Shown piece after piece: positions 36,854 to 45,484 of a stretch of 64,000 bases of DNA. The stretch spans positions 434,001 to 498,000 of the forward strand of contig NZ_RCCH01000001.1 in assembly GCF_003663945.1 (NCBI RefSeq). The letters are read 5' to 3'. A program made the translations under genes and the position numbers. The notes below the pieces were generated by a model, which did no database searches, was not told the origin of the DNA, and was given only the letters and a program-made list of their open reading frames with translations. The DNA is from Lacinutrix venerupis (GTDB lineage: Bacteria; Bacteroidota; Bacteroidia; Flavobacteriales; Flavobacteriaceae). The stretch's first letter is position 1, and every line of letters starts with the position of its first letter.

Positions 36854-37486
36854 TTATAATTCTAGAATTTTAATATTATTTCTATGTAATTCTATTTTTC
36901 CATCAATCTCTAAAGTTTTTAATAATCTAGAAATAACTACACGAGAGGTGTGTAAATCGTTAGCAATTTGTTGGTGTGTAACATGTATAACTTCATTATG
37001 GTTAACCATTGCTTTATCTTTAAGATATTTAAATAAGCGTTCGTCCATTTTTAAAAATGCAATAGTATCTACTGCTTCAAGAAGCTCTGTCATGCGATTA
37101 TGGTAGCTTTGTAATACAAAATTTTGCCAACTTTTATATTTAGAAAGCCATACTTCCATTTTCTCGACTGGCACCATAATTAATTTGGTATCTGTTTCTG
37201 CAATGGCTCTAATTTCGCTTTTAGCGTTTCCTAAACAACAAGAAAGCGTCATTGCACAAGTGTCTCCATGTTCTAAAAAATAGAGAATGAGTTCTTCTCC
37301 ATCTTTATCTTCTCGTAAAATTTTAACAGCTCCACTTACCAAAAGCGGCATCGATTTTATATAATCTCCTATTTCAATTAATTTAAAACCTTCTGGTACA
37401 TCTTTGTATGTGCCAACGTTATTAATTTCTTGAAGTAATTCGTCTTCAAATAAATAACCGTATTGTTCTTTAAGCTCTTTTAACAT
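36854..37486 (-). CDS. Crp/Fnr regulator of the sulfur module
   Basis: This 210-residue protein has an N-terminal cNMP-like barrel (about residues 25-125), a dimer helix, and a C-terminal helix-turn-helix (VTHQQIANDLHTSRVVISRL). Its only cysteines are C77, C83 and C84 in DTCAMTLSCCLG, so a thiol or persulfide switch, or a metal site, is possible. It precedes the TauE gene on the same strand. Three palindromes in the promoters of the neighbouring sulfur genes have the spacing expected for it. Target assignment is inferred. No copy of the site is seen upstream of its own start. Confidence 0.88.
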   Translation of the reverse strand: MLKELKEQYGYLFEDELLQEINNVGTYKDVPEGFKLIEIGDYIKSMPLLVSGAVKILREDKDGEELILYFLEHGDTCAMTLSCCLGNAKSEIRAIAETDTKLIMVPVEKMEVWLSKYKSWQNFVLQSYHNRMTELLEAVDTIAFLKMDERLFKYLKDKAMVNHNEVIHVTHQQIANDLHTSRVVISRLLKTLEIDGKIELHRNNIKILEL

Positions 37487-37547
37487 AAACCTTTTTTACG
37501 ATTGTAAATTTAATGTTTTATCATTAGTTAAAATATGAATATTATAT

Positions 37548-38324
37548 TTAAGAATTACTTTTAGGCTTTTGAAAGCACAGAGACAACATTTTAAATAATT
37601 CTGGATGTTTTTGTTTAAACAGTTTTGGTCTTTCGAAAAAGTATTCTGAAGCTACAGCAAAAAATTCGGCTTGACTTGTTCCTCCATATTTTCTAATATC
37701 AGATTCGTTATTATTTATAGCTTCCATTTCTTGGTGCATTAATTCTAACCAAGGTTTTATATAATCTTTTCCTAATAATTGTTCTGGAATACCATCGGTT
37801 TGCCCGTCCATTTTATCTAATAAATGTACAAACTCATGTACAGGTGTATTATGCTTATCGGTATCGTTTAAAAACGATTGTCTTAAAGCTTTTCTAGAAA
37901 GAATCATTTGTTTTTCAAAACGACCAGTTCCAACCATTCCAAGGATTTTTCTTGATTTATTTTTTTCATCGAATTGCAAATCTTCATCAAAAGTATCTGG
38001 ATACAATATAATACCACTTAAATTTTTGTAATGCCACTCTTTAAAACCAAAAACAGGAATAATTGCACTTGCTGCAATAAGAATTCTATCTAACTCTTCT
38101 ATTTCTATTTTTACACTGTCTATTGTAACTTCAGTAAAAAAAAGCATCATTCTATTCTGAAATATTTTTTGATTCTTTTTAGATAATTTTGAATAGAACA
38201 GTACGTTTTCTGTTAAAATTTTATGCCAATGTTTAGGAAACGCTTCTTGTTTTTTTTGAGCTGTTTTTGTAAATGCATAGACTGCAAACGCAACTAAACC
38301 AATAAATATAATAATGTATACCAT
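37548..38324 (-). CDS. mtfA: MtfA-like zinc peptidase (M90)
   Basis: About 258 residues. An N-terminal membrane helix (VYIIIFIGLVAFAVYAF) precedes a zinc metallopeptidase domain with HEFVHLLDKMDGQTDG (HExxH) and a downstream glutamate in QAEFFAVASEYFF. E. coli MtfA binds the repressor Mlc and is a zinc-dependent peptidase; the partner in this organism is unknown. An upstream GTG at 38354 was rejected in favour of the ATG at 38324, which opens the membrane helix. Confidence 0.85.
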   Translation of the reverse strand: MVYIIIFIGLVAFAVYAFTKTAQKKQEAFPKHWHKILTENVLFYSKLSKKNQKIFQNRMMLFFTEVTIDSVKIEIEELDRILIAASAIIPVFGFKEWHYKNLSGIILYPDTFDEDLQFDEKNKSRKILGMVGTGRFEKQMILSRKALRQSFLNDTDKHNTPVHEFVHLLDKMDGQTDGIPEQLLGKDYIKPWLELMHQEMEAINNNESDIRKYGGTSQAEFFAVASEYFFERPKLFKQKHPELFKMLSLCFQKPKSNS

Positions 38325-38414
38325 AAAAGTTATGTAATAAGTATAAAGAAACACTAATATTTTTAAATTTATTTATGTTTTAAAAAAGATTAACATCTAA
38401 TGTTTTTAACCTTT

Positions 38415-38422
38415 TATATTTG
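38415..38422 (+). promoter_or_regulatory. Candidate -7 element, HAD hydrolase gene
   Basis: TATATTTG matches TAnnTTTG and lies 15 bases before the ATG at 38438, giving a leader of about ten bases. It covers the upstream TTG, which argues against that start. Confidence 0.5.
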
Positions 38423-38437
38423 CATAAAAAACAACGT

Positions 38438-39103
38438 ATGTTAAAAGCAGTATTATTTGATATGGATGGTGTAATTGTAGATACAGAGCCATTACACAAA
38501 AAAGCTTATTTTTTAATGTTCGATGCTTTTAATATTGAAGTATCTGAAACACTGTACGAGTCTACTACAGGACAATCTACAATTAATGTTTGTAGAGAAC
38601 TTTGCGACATTTTTAATTTGAAAGATAAGCCAGAAACATTAATGCTAACTAAGCGTAAAATATTTACAGATTTGTTTCATAGTGATCCTGCTTTACAATT
38701 AATTGATGGTGTATTAGATTTAATTAAAGATTATCATAAAAATGGTCTTACTCTTGTCCTAGCATCTTCGGCATCTATGCAAACCATTACAAATGTTTTT
38801 AATCGTTTTGGTTTAGACCAATATTTTAAAGCTAAAATTAGTGGTGCAGACTTAAAAGCCTCTAAACCGCATCCTGAAATTTTTGAAAAAGCAGCAGAAT
38901 TAGCTGGTTTTTCGAAAAATAATTGTTTGGTTATTGAAGACTCTACAAATGGTATTAAAGCAGCAAAAGCAGCAGGTATATACTGTGTTGGTTATGATAG
39001 CCACCACTCTAAAAACCAAGATTATAGTTTAGCAGATTTAGTAGTTAACGATTTTTCTTTAATTAAGTATAGTTTAATATCTGAAAGATTTAAAACAGTA
39101 TAA
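38438..39103 (+). CDS. HAD family phosphatase, beta-phosphoglucomutase-like
   Basis: About 221 residues. It has motif I in FDMDGVIVDTEPLH (nucleophile and acid-base aspartates), motif II in LASSASMQT, motif III lysine in KPHPEIFEKA, and motif IV in VIEDSTNGIKAA, with a four-helix cap between motifs I and II. This is the subfamily I plan of beta-phosphoglucomutases and sugar-phosphate phosphatases. The substrate cannot be told. It is monocistronic on the plus strand and converges with rnz. Confidence 0.88.
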   Translation: MLKAVLFDMDGVIVDTEPLHKKAYFLMFDAFNIEVSETLYESTTGQSTINVCRELCDIFNLKDKPETLMLTKRKIFTDLFHSDPALQLIDGVLDLIKDYHKNGLTLVLASSASMQTITNVFNRFGLDQYFKAKISGADLKASKPHPEIFEKAAELAGFSKNNCLVIEDSTNGIKAAKAAGIYCVGYDSHHSKNQDYSLADLVVNDFSLIKYSLISERFKTV

Positions 39104-39112
39104 ATTATTTTT

Positions 39113-40018
39113 TTAAAACTCGAAAACTTTACCGTCGTCTGCAAGTTCAACATTTTTAAAAAGTGTTTGTGCTTCGGTTTTAAAAAGGTTTAAATCATCG
39201 TAACGTGTAGAATAATGCCCTAATAATAGTTTACCAACATTGGCTTGTTTGGCAATACTTCCTGCTTCTTTAGCTGTACTGTGTTTTGTTTTTGGTGCTA
39301 AATGTGCATGTTGTTCTAAAAAAGTAGATTCATGATATAATACATCTACATTTTTAATTATTGGTACAATATCCTCTTTATAGGCAGTATCACTACAAAA
39401 AGCATAACTTTTTGGTTTGTCTGGAGCAAATGTAACAGCTTCGTTATTTATAATTTCACCATCGTTATTTATAACATCTGCACCTTGCTTCAACTTTCTG
39501 TAATATGCAATATCTATGTTTGCATTTAATACGGCATTCATATCTAATTTACGTTCTCCAGGTTTTTCTTTAAAAAGAAAACCATTAGTATAAACACGAT
39601 GATTTAAAGGTATTGTGTAAACTTCTACTTTTTTATCTTCGAAAATTAATTCTGAAAATTCACTAGTTAATTCATGAAAAATAAGGTCGAAATTTGTCCA
39701 GGAATTTGCTAATTTCATTTGAAGTGTAATTACTTCTTTTAAACCTTTAGGAGCATAAATGTGTAATTCTGTTTCTCTTGTTAATAAACGCATTGTGGAA
39801 ATTAAACCAACTAATCCAAAAAAATGATCGCCATGTAAATGAGAAATAAAGATATGCTTAATTCTATTAAACTTAATTTTATGCCTACGCAATTGCACTT
39901 GTGTTCCTTCTCCACAGTCTATTAAAAACAAATGATTGTTTATTTCTAATACTTGAGATGTTGGATTGGTGAACGTTCTTGGTGTTGCACTATAACAGCC
40001 TAAAATGTTTAATTTCAT
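39113..40018 (-). CDS. rnz: Ribonuclease Z
   Basis: This 301-residue short-form RNase Z of the metallo-beta-lactamase superfamily cuts the 3' trailer from tRNA precursors. Zinc ligands are visible in ISHLHGDHFFGLVG, FCSDTAYKEDIVP and GHYSTRYDDL, and the family's HEST motif is present in VLYHESTFLEQHAH. It is the last gene of the pyrR-pyrB-STAS-rnz group, 79 bases after the STAS-like gene. Confidence 0.94.
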   Translation of the reverse strand: MKLNILGCYSATPRTFTNPTSQVLEINNHLFLIDCGEGTQVQLRRHKIKFNRIKHIFISHLHGDHFFGLVGLISTMRLLTRETELHIYAPKGLKEVITLQMKLANSWTNFDLIFHELTSEFSELIFEDKKVEVYTIPLNHRVYTNGFLFKEKPGERKLDMNAVLNANIDIAYYRKLKQGADVINNDGEIINNEAVTFAPDKPKSYAFCSDTAYKEDIVPIIKNVDVLYHESTFLEQHAHLAPKTKHSTAKEAGSIAKQANVGKLLLGHYSTRYDDLNLFKTEAQTLFKNVELADDGKVFEF

Positions 40019-40097
40019 ATAAATAATGTCAATTCGTTTTTATGCTAATGGATTTAGCTTAATTAATAAGCTATTTAACTAGAAACAAATAAACAGT

Positions 40098-40433
40098 TTA
40101 AAACCCTAAATCACGCTCCATTTCCTCCATATCTATAATATCGTAGGCTTCTTTTAAAGTAGGAACTACTATTATTTCTTCTGGCGTTTCGTTTGGATTT
40201 ATTGCGTTTGTAACAATTACAAATGATTGTTTTGATGCACGATGAGTATTCGAGAGTCTTAAAAACTCAATAATGTCTTGTAAAGCTATTGTACCTAAAG
40301 AAGATAATTTTATTATAATATTATGCTTTTTAAATTTTGGGTATAAAGCTTCTATTTTTTTTACTAATTCAATAATACTCGCCTTTTCTTGAGTAATTAT
40401 TGTGATATTTTCTTCTTGATCTATAATCATCAC
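40098..40433 (-). CDS. STAS-like small protein between pyrB and rnz
   Basis: This 111-residue protein alternates strands and helices in the order expected of a STAS/anti-anti-sigma-like fold: ENITIITQEKASIIELVKKI, then HNIIIKLSSLG, LQDIIEFLRLSNTHR, FVIVTNAINP. A short acidic tail closes it. The usual phosphorylated serine region is not clear. The ATG lies directly after the pyrB stop, so the two are translationally linked. It is commonly placed before rnz in this group of bacteria (from memory). Its function is unknown. Confidence 0.65.
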   Translation of the reverse strand: MMIIDQEENITIITQEKASIIELVKKIEALYPKFKKHNIIIKLSSLGTIALQDIIEFLRLSNTHRASKQSFVIVTNAINPNETPEEIIVVPTLKEAYDIIDMEEMERDLGF

Positions 40434-41363
40434 TTATTGTTTTATTTTGCCAGCTAATAAATATATTACTGCCATTCTAACTGCTACTCCATTTTGTACT
40501 TGATCTAAAATAATAGCCTGTTTAGAATCTGCAACATCACTTGTTATTTCAACACCTCTATTTATAGGTCCTGGATGCATAATTGTGATTTCTTTATTTA
40601 AAGAATCTAATAATGCTTTATTAACTCCAAATTGTTGTGTATATTCTCTAGTTGATGGAAAATAACTAATATCCATACGTTCATTTTGAACACGAAGCAT
40701 ATTTGCAACGTCACACCATTCTAACGCTTTGCGTAAGTTAGTTTCTACTTTTACACCTAAATCTCCAATATATTTAGGAATTAAAGTTTTAGGACCGCAA
40801 ACCATAACATTTGCACCTTGTAATTTTAATGCATAAATATTAGAAAGTGCAACTCGACTGTGCAAAATATCTCCAACAATTACTACATTTTTTCCTGCTA
40901 CATCTCCTAATCGTTCTCTAATAGAATAAGAGTCTAGTAAAGCTTGCGTAGGATGCTCGTGTGCGCCGTCTCCAGCATTAATTATATTTGCTTTTACATG
41001 TTTAGATAAAAAAACACCTGCTCCTGGATTGGGATGACGCATAACCACCATATCCACCTTCATAGATAATATATTATTTACTGTATCTATTAAAGTTTCT
41101 CCTTTTTTAACCGAAGATTGTCCAGCAGAAAAATTAATAACATCTGCAGATAAACGTTTCTCTGCCAATTCGAAAGACAGTTTCGTTCTGGTGGAGTTTT
41201 CAAAAAATAAGTTTGCTATAGTTATATCACGAAGTGATGGCACTTTTTTTATTGGCCTATTTATCACCTCTTTAAAATGATCGGCTGTTTCAAAAATAAG
41301 TTGAATATCTTTTTCTTGAAGGTATTTAATTCCTAATAAGTGATTGACACTTAACTCGCTCAT
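40434..41363 (-). CDS. pyrB: Aspartate carbamoyltransferase, catalytic subunit
   Basis: This 309-residue enzyme makes N-carbamoyl-aspartate in pyrimidine synthesis. It has the carbamoyl-phosphate motif FENSTRTKLSFELAEKRL, the substrate motif GDGAHEHPTQALLDSY and HPGPINRGVE. No regulatory PyrI subunit is adjacent; the upstream neighbour pyrR and the catalytic length suggest the unregulated trimer type. pyrR precedes it by 47 bases. Confidence 0.96.
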   Translation of the reverse strand: MSELSVNHLLGIKYLQEKDIQLIFETADHFKEVINRPIKKVPSLRDITIANLFFENSTRTKLSFELAEKRLSADVINFSAGQSSVKKGETLIDTVNNILSMKVDMVVMRHPNPGAGVFLSKHVKANIINAGDGAHEHPTQALLDSYSIRERLGDVAGKNVVIVGDILHSRVALSNIYALKLQGANVMVCGPKTLIPKYIGDLGVKVETNLRKALEWCDVANMLRVQNERMDISYFPSTREYTQQFGVNKALLDSLNKEITIMHPGPINRGVEITSDVADSKQAIILDQVQNGVAVRMAVIYLLAGKIKQ

Positions 41364-41410
41364 ATCTTTTAGTCTTCGGTTATGCTTTTTATATTGTTAT
41401 GTTACTAATA

Positions 41411-41950
41411 TTAACTATTAACTAAGTAAACAACATCTTCTCCATCATTTTCTATCCAGCTAACTTTTACCTTTTCTTTGTTAATTGCATCTACTTGCCT
41501 TCCTCGATAATTTGGTTGTATAGGTAAATGTCTACTAAAGCGTCGATCTATTAATGTTAGTAATTCTATTTCATTTGGTCTCCCAAAGGATTGTATTGCT
41601 GTTAATGCAGCACGTATGCTTCGTCCTGTATATAAAACATCGTCGATAAAGACAACGTTTTTATCTTCTACTATAAAATCTATTTTTGTAGTATTTGCTT
41701 CGTGTATTTTATCGCCTCTTCTAAAATCGTCACGATAAAATGTAATATCTAAATATCCTACCTGTAAATTTTTTATTTTGTATTCGTCTTTTAGCATTTG
41801 TGCTAAACGACTAGCTAGATATTTTCCTCGTGGCTGTATGCCTACTAAAACGGTATTAGAAAAATCTTTATGGTTTTCAATTAATTGACAAGCCAATCTG
41901 TGAAGAATGATGTTTATGTCTGTTGCATTAAGTAGCACTTTCTGACTCAT
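41411..41950 (-). CDS. pyrR: Bifunctional pyr operon regulator/uracil phosphoribosyltransferase
   Basis: This 179-residue PRTase-fold protein has the PRPP-binding motif VVFIDDVLYTGRSIRAAL and the conserved VGIQPRGKYLASRL. In Bacillus PyrR it binds a leader RNA to attenuate pyr transcription. Here a candidate -7 element at 41976-41983 leaves a leader of only about 20 bases, too short for an anti-terminator, so the enzyme activity (uracil plus PRPP to UMP) may be the main one. It heads the pyrR-pyrB group. Confidence 0.93.
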   Translation of the reverse strand: MSQKVLLNATDINIILHRLACQLIENHKDFSNTVLVGIQPRGKYLASRLAQMLKDEYKIKNLQVGYLDITFYRDDFRRGDKIHEANTTKIDFIVEDKNVVFIDDVLYTGRSIRAALTAIQSFGRPNEIELLTLIDRRFSRHLPIQPNYRGRQVDAINKEKVKVSWIENDGEDVVYLVNS

Positions 41951-41975
41951 ATACGCTGTAAGGGTATTTGAAAAA

Positions 41976-41983
41976 CAAAGTTA
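41976..41983 (-). promoter_or_regulatory. Candidate -7 element of the pyrR-pyrB operon
   Basis: On the minus strand TAACTTTG matches TAnnTTTG, 25 bases before the pyrR start. The predicted leader is too short to hold a PyrR-binding attenuator. Confidence 0.45.
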
Positions 41984-42069
41984 GGTTAAATTATTTGAAG
42001 TTGAAAGATAAGTTTTAAAGTTAATCTTTATTTATTGAATTTTAATACAGTTAAAACTTTAAAAAAAGC

Positions 42070-42110
42070 TTAATAAAAAAAGCCTCTCGTTTCCGAGAGG
42101 CTTAAAATTT
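42070..42110 (-). terminator. Terminator of rpsA
   Basis: AAGCCTCTCG (42080-42089) pairs with CGAGAGGCTT (42094-42103) around TTTC, followed on the minus strand by a run of T. It closes the rpsA transcript. Confidence 0.85.
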
Positions 42111-42141
42111 AATAGGATAAGATTCCTGCTTTCGCTAGAAT

Positions 42142-43986
42142 TTATTTTTTCCCATCCATTTTATCTTTAAGAGCTTGTAAAGCGTCGTTAGCGTCACCTA
42201 AAGTTGGCTTAGCTTCTGCTGCCTGAGAGGCTTGCTTAGCTTGAGCGGCTTTTACGTTTGCCATTTCTTCTTCTCTAAAGATTGCAGTATGCGAAGCTAC
42301 TACTCTCTTAAACTCTTTATTAAATTCAATAATTTTGAATTCTGCAGTATCACCTTTCTTTAATTTCTTACCGTCTTCTTTTTCAAGGTGACGAGAAGGA
42401 ACAAATGCTACGATGTCTTCATTAAATTCAATTGTTGCTCCTTTGTCTACTACTTCAGCAATTTCTGCTGTATGTGTAGTACCTAAAGCAAATTCAGTTT
42501 CGTATTTATCCCAAGGATTCTCAGTTGTTTGTTTGTGACCTAAAGATAATTTACGTCCTTCAACATCTAACTCTAATACTACTACGTCTAATTTGTCTCC
42601 AACTGCACAGAACTCAGATGGGTGCTTAATTTTCTTAGTCCAAGATAAATCTGAGATGTAAATTAATCCATCGATACCTTCTTCTAATTCAACAAAAACA
42701 CCAAAGTTTGTAAAGTTACGTACAATACCTGTGTGCTTAGAACCTACAGGATATTTAGTTGTAATGTCTGTCCATGGATCTTGCGTTAATTGCTTGATAC
42801 CTAATGACATTTTTCTATCTTCTCTATCTAATGTTAAGATTTGAGCATCAATTTCATCTCCAACTTTTACAAAATCGTTAGCCGAACGTAAGTGTGTAGA
42901 CCAAGACATTTCAGAAACGTGAACTAAACCTTCAACTCCTTCTGCTACTTCAATAAATGCACCGTAATCTGCGATTACAACTACTTTACCTTTTACTTTG
43001 TCTCCAACTGATACGCTTTCTCCTAAAGCATCCCAAGGATGTTTAGATAATTGCTTAAGACCTAATTGGATTCTTGATTTGTTTTCATCAAAATCAAGGA
43101 TTACAACATTTAATTTTTGGTCTAACTCAACAATCTCGTTTGGATGGTTAATTCTTGACCAAGATAAATCTGTAATATGTACTAATCCGTCAACTCCTCC
43201 AAGATCGATAAATACACCGTAAGAAGTAATGTTCTTAACGATACCTTCTAATACTTGACCTTTTTCTAATTGACCAATAATTTCTTTCTTTTGCTCTTCA
43301 ATATCAGCCTCAATAAGTGCTTTATGAGAAACTACTACGTTTTTGAATTCGTGGTTGATTTTTACAACTTTAAATTCCATAGTTTTGTTTACGTACTGGT
43401 CGTAATCTCTAATTGGTTTAACATCAATTTGAGAACCTGGTAAGAATGCTTCAATTCCAAAAACATCTACAATCATACCACCTTTAGTTCTACACTTAAC
43501 GAAACCGTTAACTATTTCACCTGTATCGTGTGCATTGTTTACACGATCCCAAGCTTTAATAACACGTGCTTTTCTGTGAGATAATACTAATTGTCCTGTT
43601 GCGTCTTCACGTACATCTATTAATACTTCTACTTTGTCTCCAACTTTTAAATCTGGATTGTAACGAAATTCGTTTAAAGAAATTACACCTTCAGATTTTG
43701 CGTTGATGTCGATAATAGCATCACGATCTGTAATGTGTACTACTTCTCCAGTTACAACTTCGTCATCTAATGTGTCTACGAAATTTTCTGATACTAATTT
43801 TTCAAATTCTTTTAATTGAGAATCTTCAACCTCATCAATACCTTCTTGGTAATTGTGCCAGTTAAATTCTTTTAAGAATTTTTCAGGGTTTGCTTGTGCT
43901 TCAGATACTACTGGAGCTTCTTTTGTTGTGTTTGCAGTTTCTTGTGCTTCTGCTACAACTTCTTCTTGTTTTGCTTTATCAGCCAT
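42142..43986 (-). CDS. rpsA: 30S ribosomal protein S1
   Basis: This 614-residue protein has six S1 RNA-binding repeats. The third to fifth are the clearest (GQVLEGIVKNITSYGVFIDL, GDKVKGKVVVIADYGAFIEV, GSKHTGIVRNFTNFGVFVEL). The N-terminus has an extra alanine/glutamate-rich stretch, and the C-terminus ends in an acidic/lysine tail. S1 helps the ribosome unwind and start on mRNA with weak Shine-Dalgarno sequences, which are the rule in this group. A 165-base leader lies upstream and a strong terminator follows. Confidence 0.96.
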   Translation of the reverse strand: MADKAKQEEVVAEAQETANTTKEAPVVSEAQANPEKFLKEFNWHNYQEGIDEVEDSQLKEFEKLVSENFVDTLDDEVVTGEVVHITDRDAIIDINAKSEGVISLNEFRYNPDLKVGDKVEVLIDVREDATGQLVLSHRKARVIKAWDRVNNAHDTGEIVNGFVKCRTKGGMIVDVFGIEAFLPGSQIDVKPIRDYDQYVNKTMEFKVVKINHEFKNVVVSHKALIEADIEEQKKEIIGQLEKGQVLEGIVKNITSYGVFIDLGGVDGLVHITDLSWSRINHPNEIVELDQKLNVVILDFDENKSRIQLGLKQLSKHPWDALGESVSVGDKVKGKVVVIADYGAFIEVAEGVEGLVHVSEMSWSTHLRSANDFVKVGDEIDAQILTLDREDRKMSLGIKQLTQDPWTDITTKYPVGSKHTGIVRNFTNFGVFVELEEGIDGLIYISDLSWTKKIKHPSEFCAVGDKLDVVVLELDVEGRKLSLGHKQTTENPWDKYETEFALGTTHTAEIAEVVDKGATIEFNEDIVAFVPSRHLEKEDGKKLKKGDTAEFKIIEFNKEFKRVVASHTAIFREEEMANVKAAQAKQASQAAEAKPTLGDANDALQALKDKMDGKK

Positions 43987-44302
43987 TTAAGTAATTCTTG
44001 TAATGCTCACGTTATTTCTATATAATAAAACGTTTTTACATTACATTTGTATTCTGCATGTATTGGAAAACTTAAGCACTAATCACACAGAAGTGTTATA
44101 AATATTTGTTTTTGATTCCTTTTTTGTTTTTCCTACAGGTGCTAAAAAGGAGTGCAAAAATACTACTTTTTAATAATATTGCCTAATTCTTTAATAAAAA
44201 TTTAAACGGCTGATTTTTAAACTAATAATTAGATATTAGTTGATTGTATTTTGTCAGAAATTTTATACCTTTAAACACGTAAAATTATAATTTAATTAAA
44301 AT
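43987..44302. other. Gene-free region: rpsA leader and LysM gene upstream region
   Basis: This 316-base stretch has no ORF. On the minus strand TATTTTTG (44155-44162) is a -7 element for rpsA, giving a leader of about 165 bases. Within that leader ACGTTATT and AATAAAACGT (44009-44033) can form a stem-loop about 23-47 bases before the S1 start codon. The right part is upstream of the LysM gene and has a near-consensus TACCTTTA at 44266-44273. S1 is known to control its own translation in E. coli, but here this is only inference. Confidence 0.5.
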
Positions 44303-44683
44303 ATGGCTGTAAAAGCAAAATATCAAGGCGTACTTGATTTAGGAGAAAAATTAAATATAGCTAATGGAGATGTTTCTGAAGCTAATGGAGTATTAACTGT
44401 AAAAGGTACTGCTGCAACGCAATACGAAAAAAACTTACTTTGGGATGAGATTAAAGCCATTGGTGGCGAGAACCCTAGTGATATTGTTGCAGATATTAAG
44501 GTTGCAGACACTAGTTTGTACGCAAAACATACTGTTAAAAGTGGTGAAACTTTAGGTGCTATTGCTAAGCAATATTATGGAAATGCTAGTAAGTATAACG
44601 CTATTTTTAAAGCAAACACAAATATCTTAGATAATCCAGATGTAATTCACCCAAATCAAGAATTAATAATCCCGAACTTGTAG
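44303..44683 (+). CDS. LysM-domain protein with BON-like N-terminus (YgaU/Kbp-like)
   Basis: This 126-residue protein has no signal peptide. A BON-like segment comes first (about residues 10-65: EANGVLTVKGTAATQYEKN), and then a LysM domain, HTVKSGETLGAIAKQYYG to DNPDVIHPNQELIIPNL. This is the plan of E. coli YgaU/Kbp, a small cytoplasmic potassium-binding protein. The match is by layout. It stands alone, convergent with cmk, with a terminator between them. Confidence 0.8.
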   Translation: MAVKAKYQGVLDLGEKLNIANGDVSEANGVLTVKGTAATQYEKNLLWDEIKAIGGENPSDIVADIKVADTSLYAKHTVKSGETLGAIAKQYYGNASKYNAIFKANTNILDNPDVIHPNQELIIPNL

Positions 44684-44704
44684 GGATTAATAGCAGATTT
44701 CTTT

Positions 44705-44740
44705 TGAAAAGCGGACTAACAATTGTTGGTTCGCTTTTTG
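44705..44740. terminator. Terminator between LysM gene and cmk
   Basis: AAAAGCG at the left and CGCTTTT at the right close a stem whose inner part holds AACAATTGTT. The right flank ends in a T run. It serves the LysM gene and possibly cmk. Confidence 0.65.
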
Positions 44741-44754
44741 TTTGGCTTTAATGT

Positions 44755-45450
44755 TTATTTTATTTTGTTAAAAGTCTTTTCTACTAGATGTAATACTTTA
44801 TTAAATTGCTCTACTAAAGATAAATCACTATTATCTATTTCTATAGCATCTTCTGCTTTACGTAATGGAGAGTCTTCGCGGTTAGAGTCTATATAATCTC
44901 GTTCTTGTACGTTTCTTAAAACGTCTTCATATTTAACATTGTCTCCTCTTTCTATTAACTCATTAAAACGTCTGGTTGCTCTTTTTTCTGCACTAGCAAT
45001 CATAAATAGTTTTAGTTCTGCATATGGAAATACTACGGTACCAATATCTCTACCATCCATAACAACTCCTTTATCTTTACCCATTTGTTGTTGTTGTTTT
45101 ACCAATTGGTAACGCACTTCTGGTATTGCTGCTACTTTACTTACATAACTAGAGACTTCTAAAGTTCTAATTTCTTTTTCTACGTTTACACCATTTAAGT
45201 ATACCTCGGCAAAACCCAAATCTTTATTAAATTTAAAACTAATGGTTATATTTCTTAATTTTTCTACTAAAGCGTTTATATTAAAGTGCTCTTTATCTAT
45301 AAAACCATTTTGCATAGTAAATAAAGTTACAGCACGATACATTGCGCCAGTATCTACATAAATGTATCCTAAATGTTTTGCTAATTGCTTAGCTACTGTA
45401 CTTTTTCCTGTAGAAGAAAAACCGTCTATGGCTATTGTTATTTTTTGCAC
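44755..45450 (-). CDS. cmk: Cytidylate kinase
   Basis: This 231-residue kinase phosphorylates CMP and dCMP with ATP. The P-loop is GFSSTGKSTVAKQLAK, the CMP-binding region is YVDTGAMYRAVTLF, and MDGRDIGTVVFPYAELK and the lid SNREDSPLRKAEDAI are clear. It is near porQ, as in other Flavobacteria, with the accessory lipoprotein and peroxiredoxin genes inserted between them. Confidence 0.95.
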   Translation of the reverse strand: MQKITIAIDGFSSTGKSTVAKQLAKHLGYIYVDTGAMYRAVTLFTMQNGFIDKEHFNINALVEKLRNITISFKFNKDLGFAEVYLNGVNVEKEIRTLEVSSYVSKVAAIPEVRYQLVKQQQQMGKDKGVVMDGRDIGTVVFPYAELKLFMIASAEKRATRRFNELIERGDNVKYEDVLRNVQERDYIDSNREDSPLRKAEDAIEIDNSDLSLVEQFNKVLHLVEKTFNKIK

Positions 45451-45484
45451 TTTATTGTATTTAAATTTTGAAAGGTTCGTTTAA

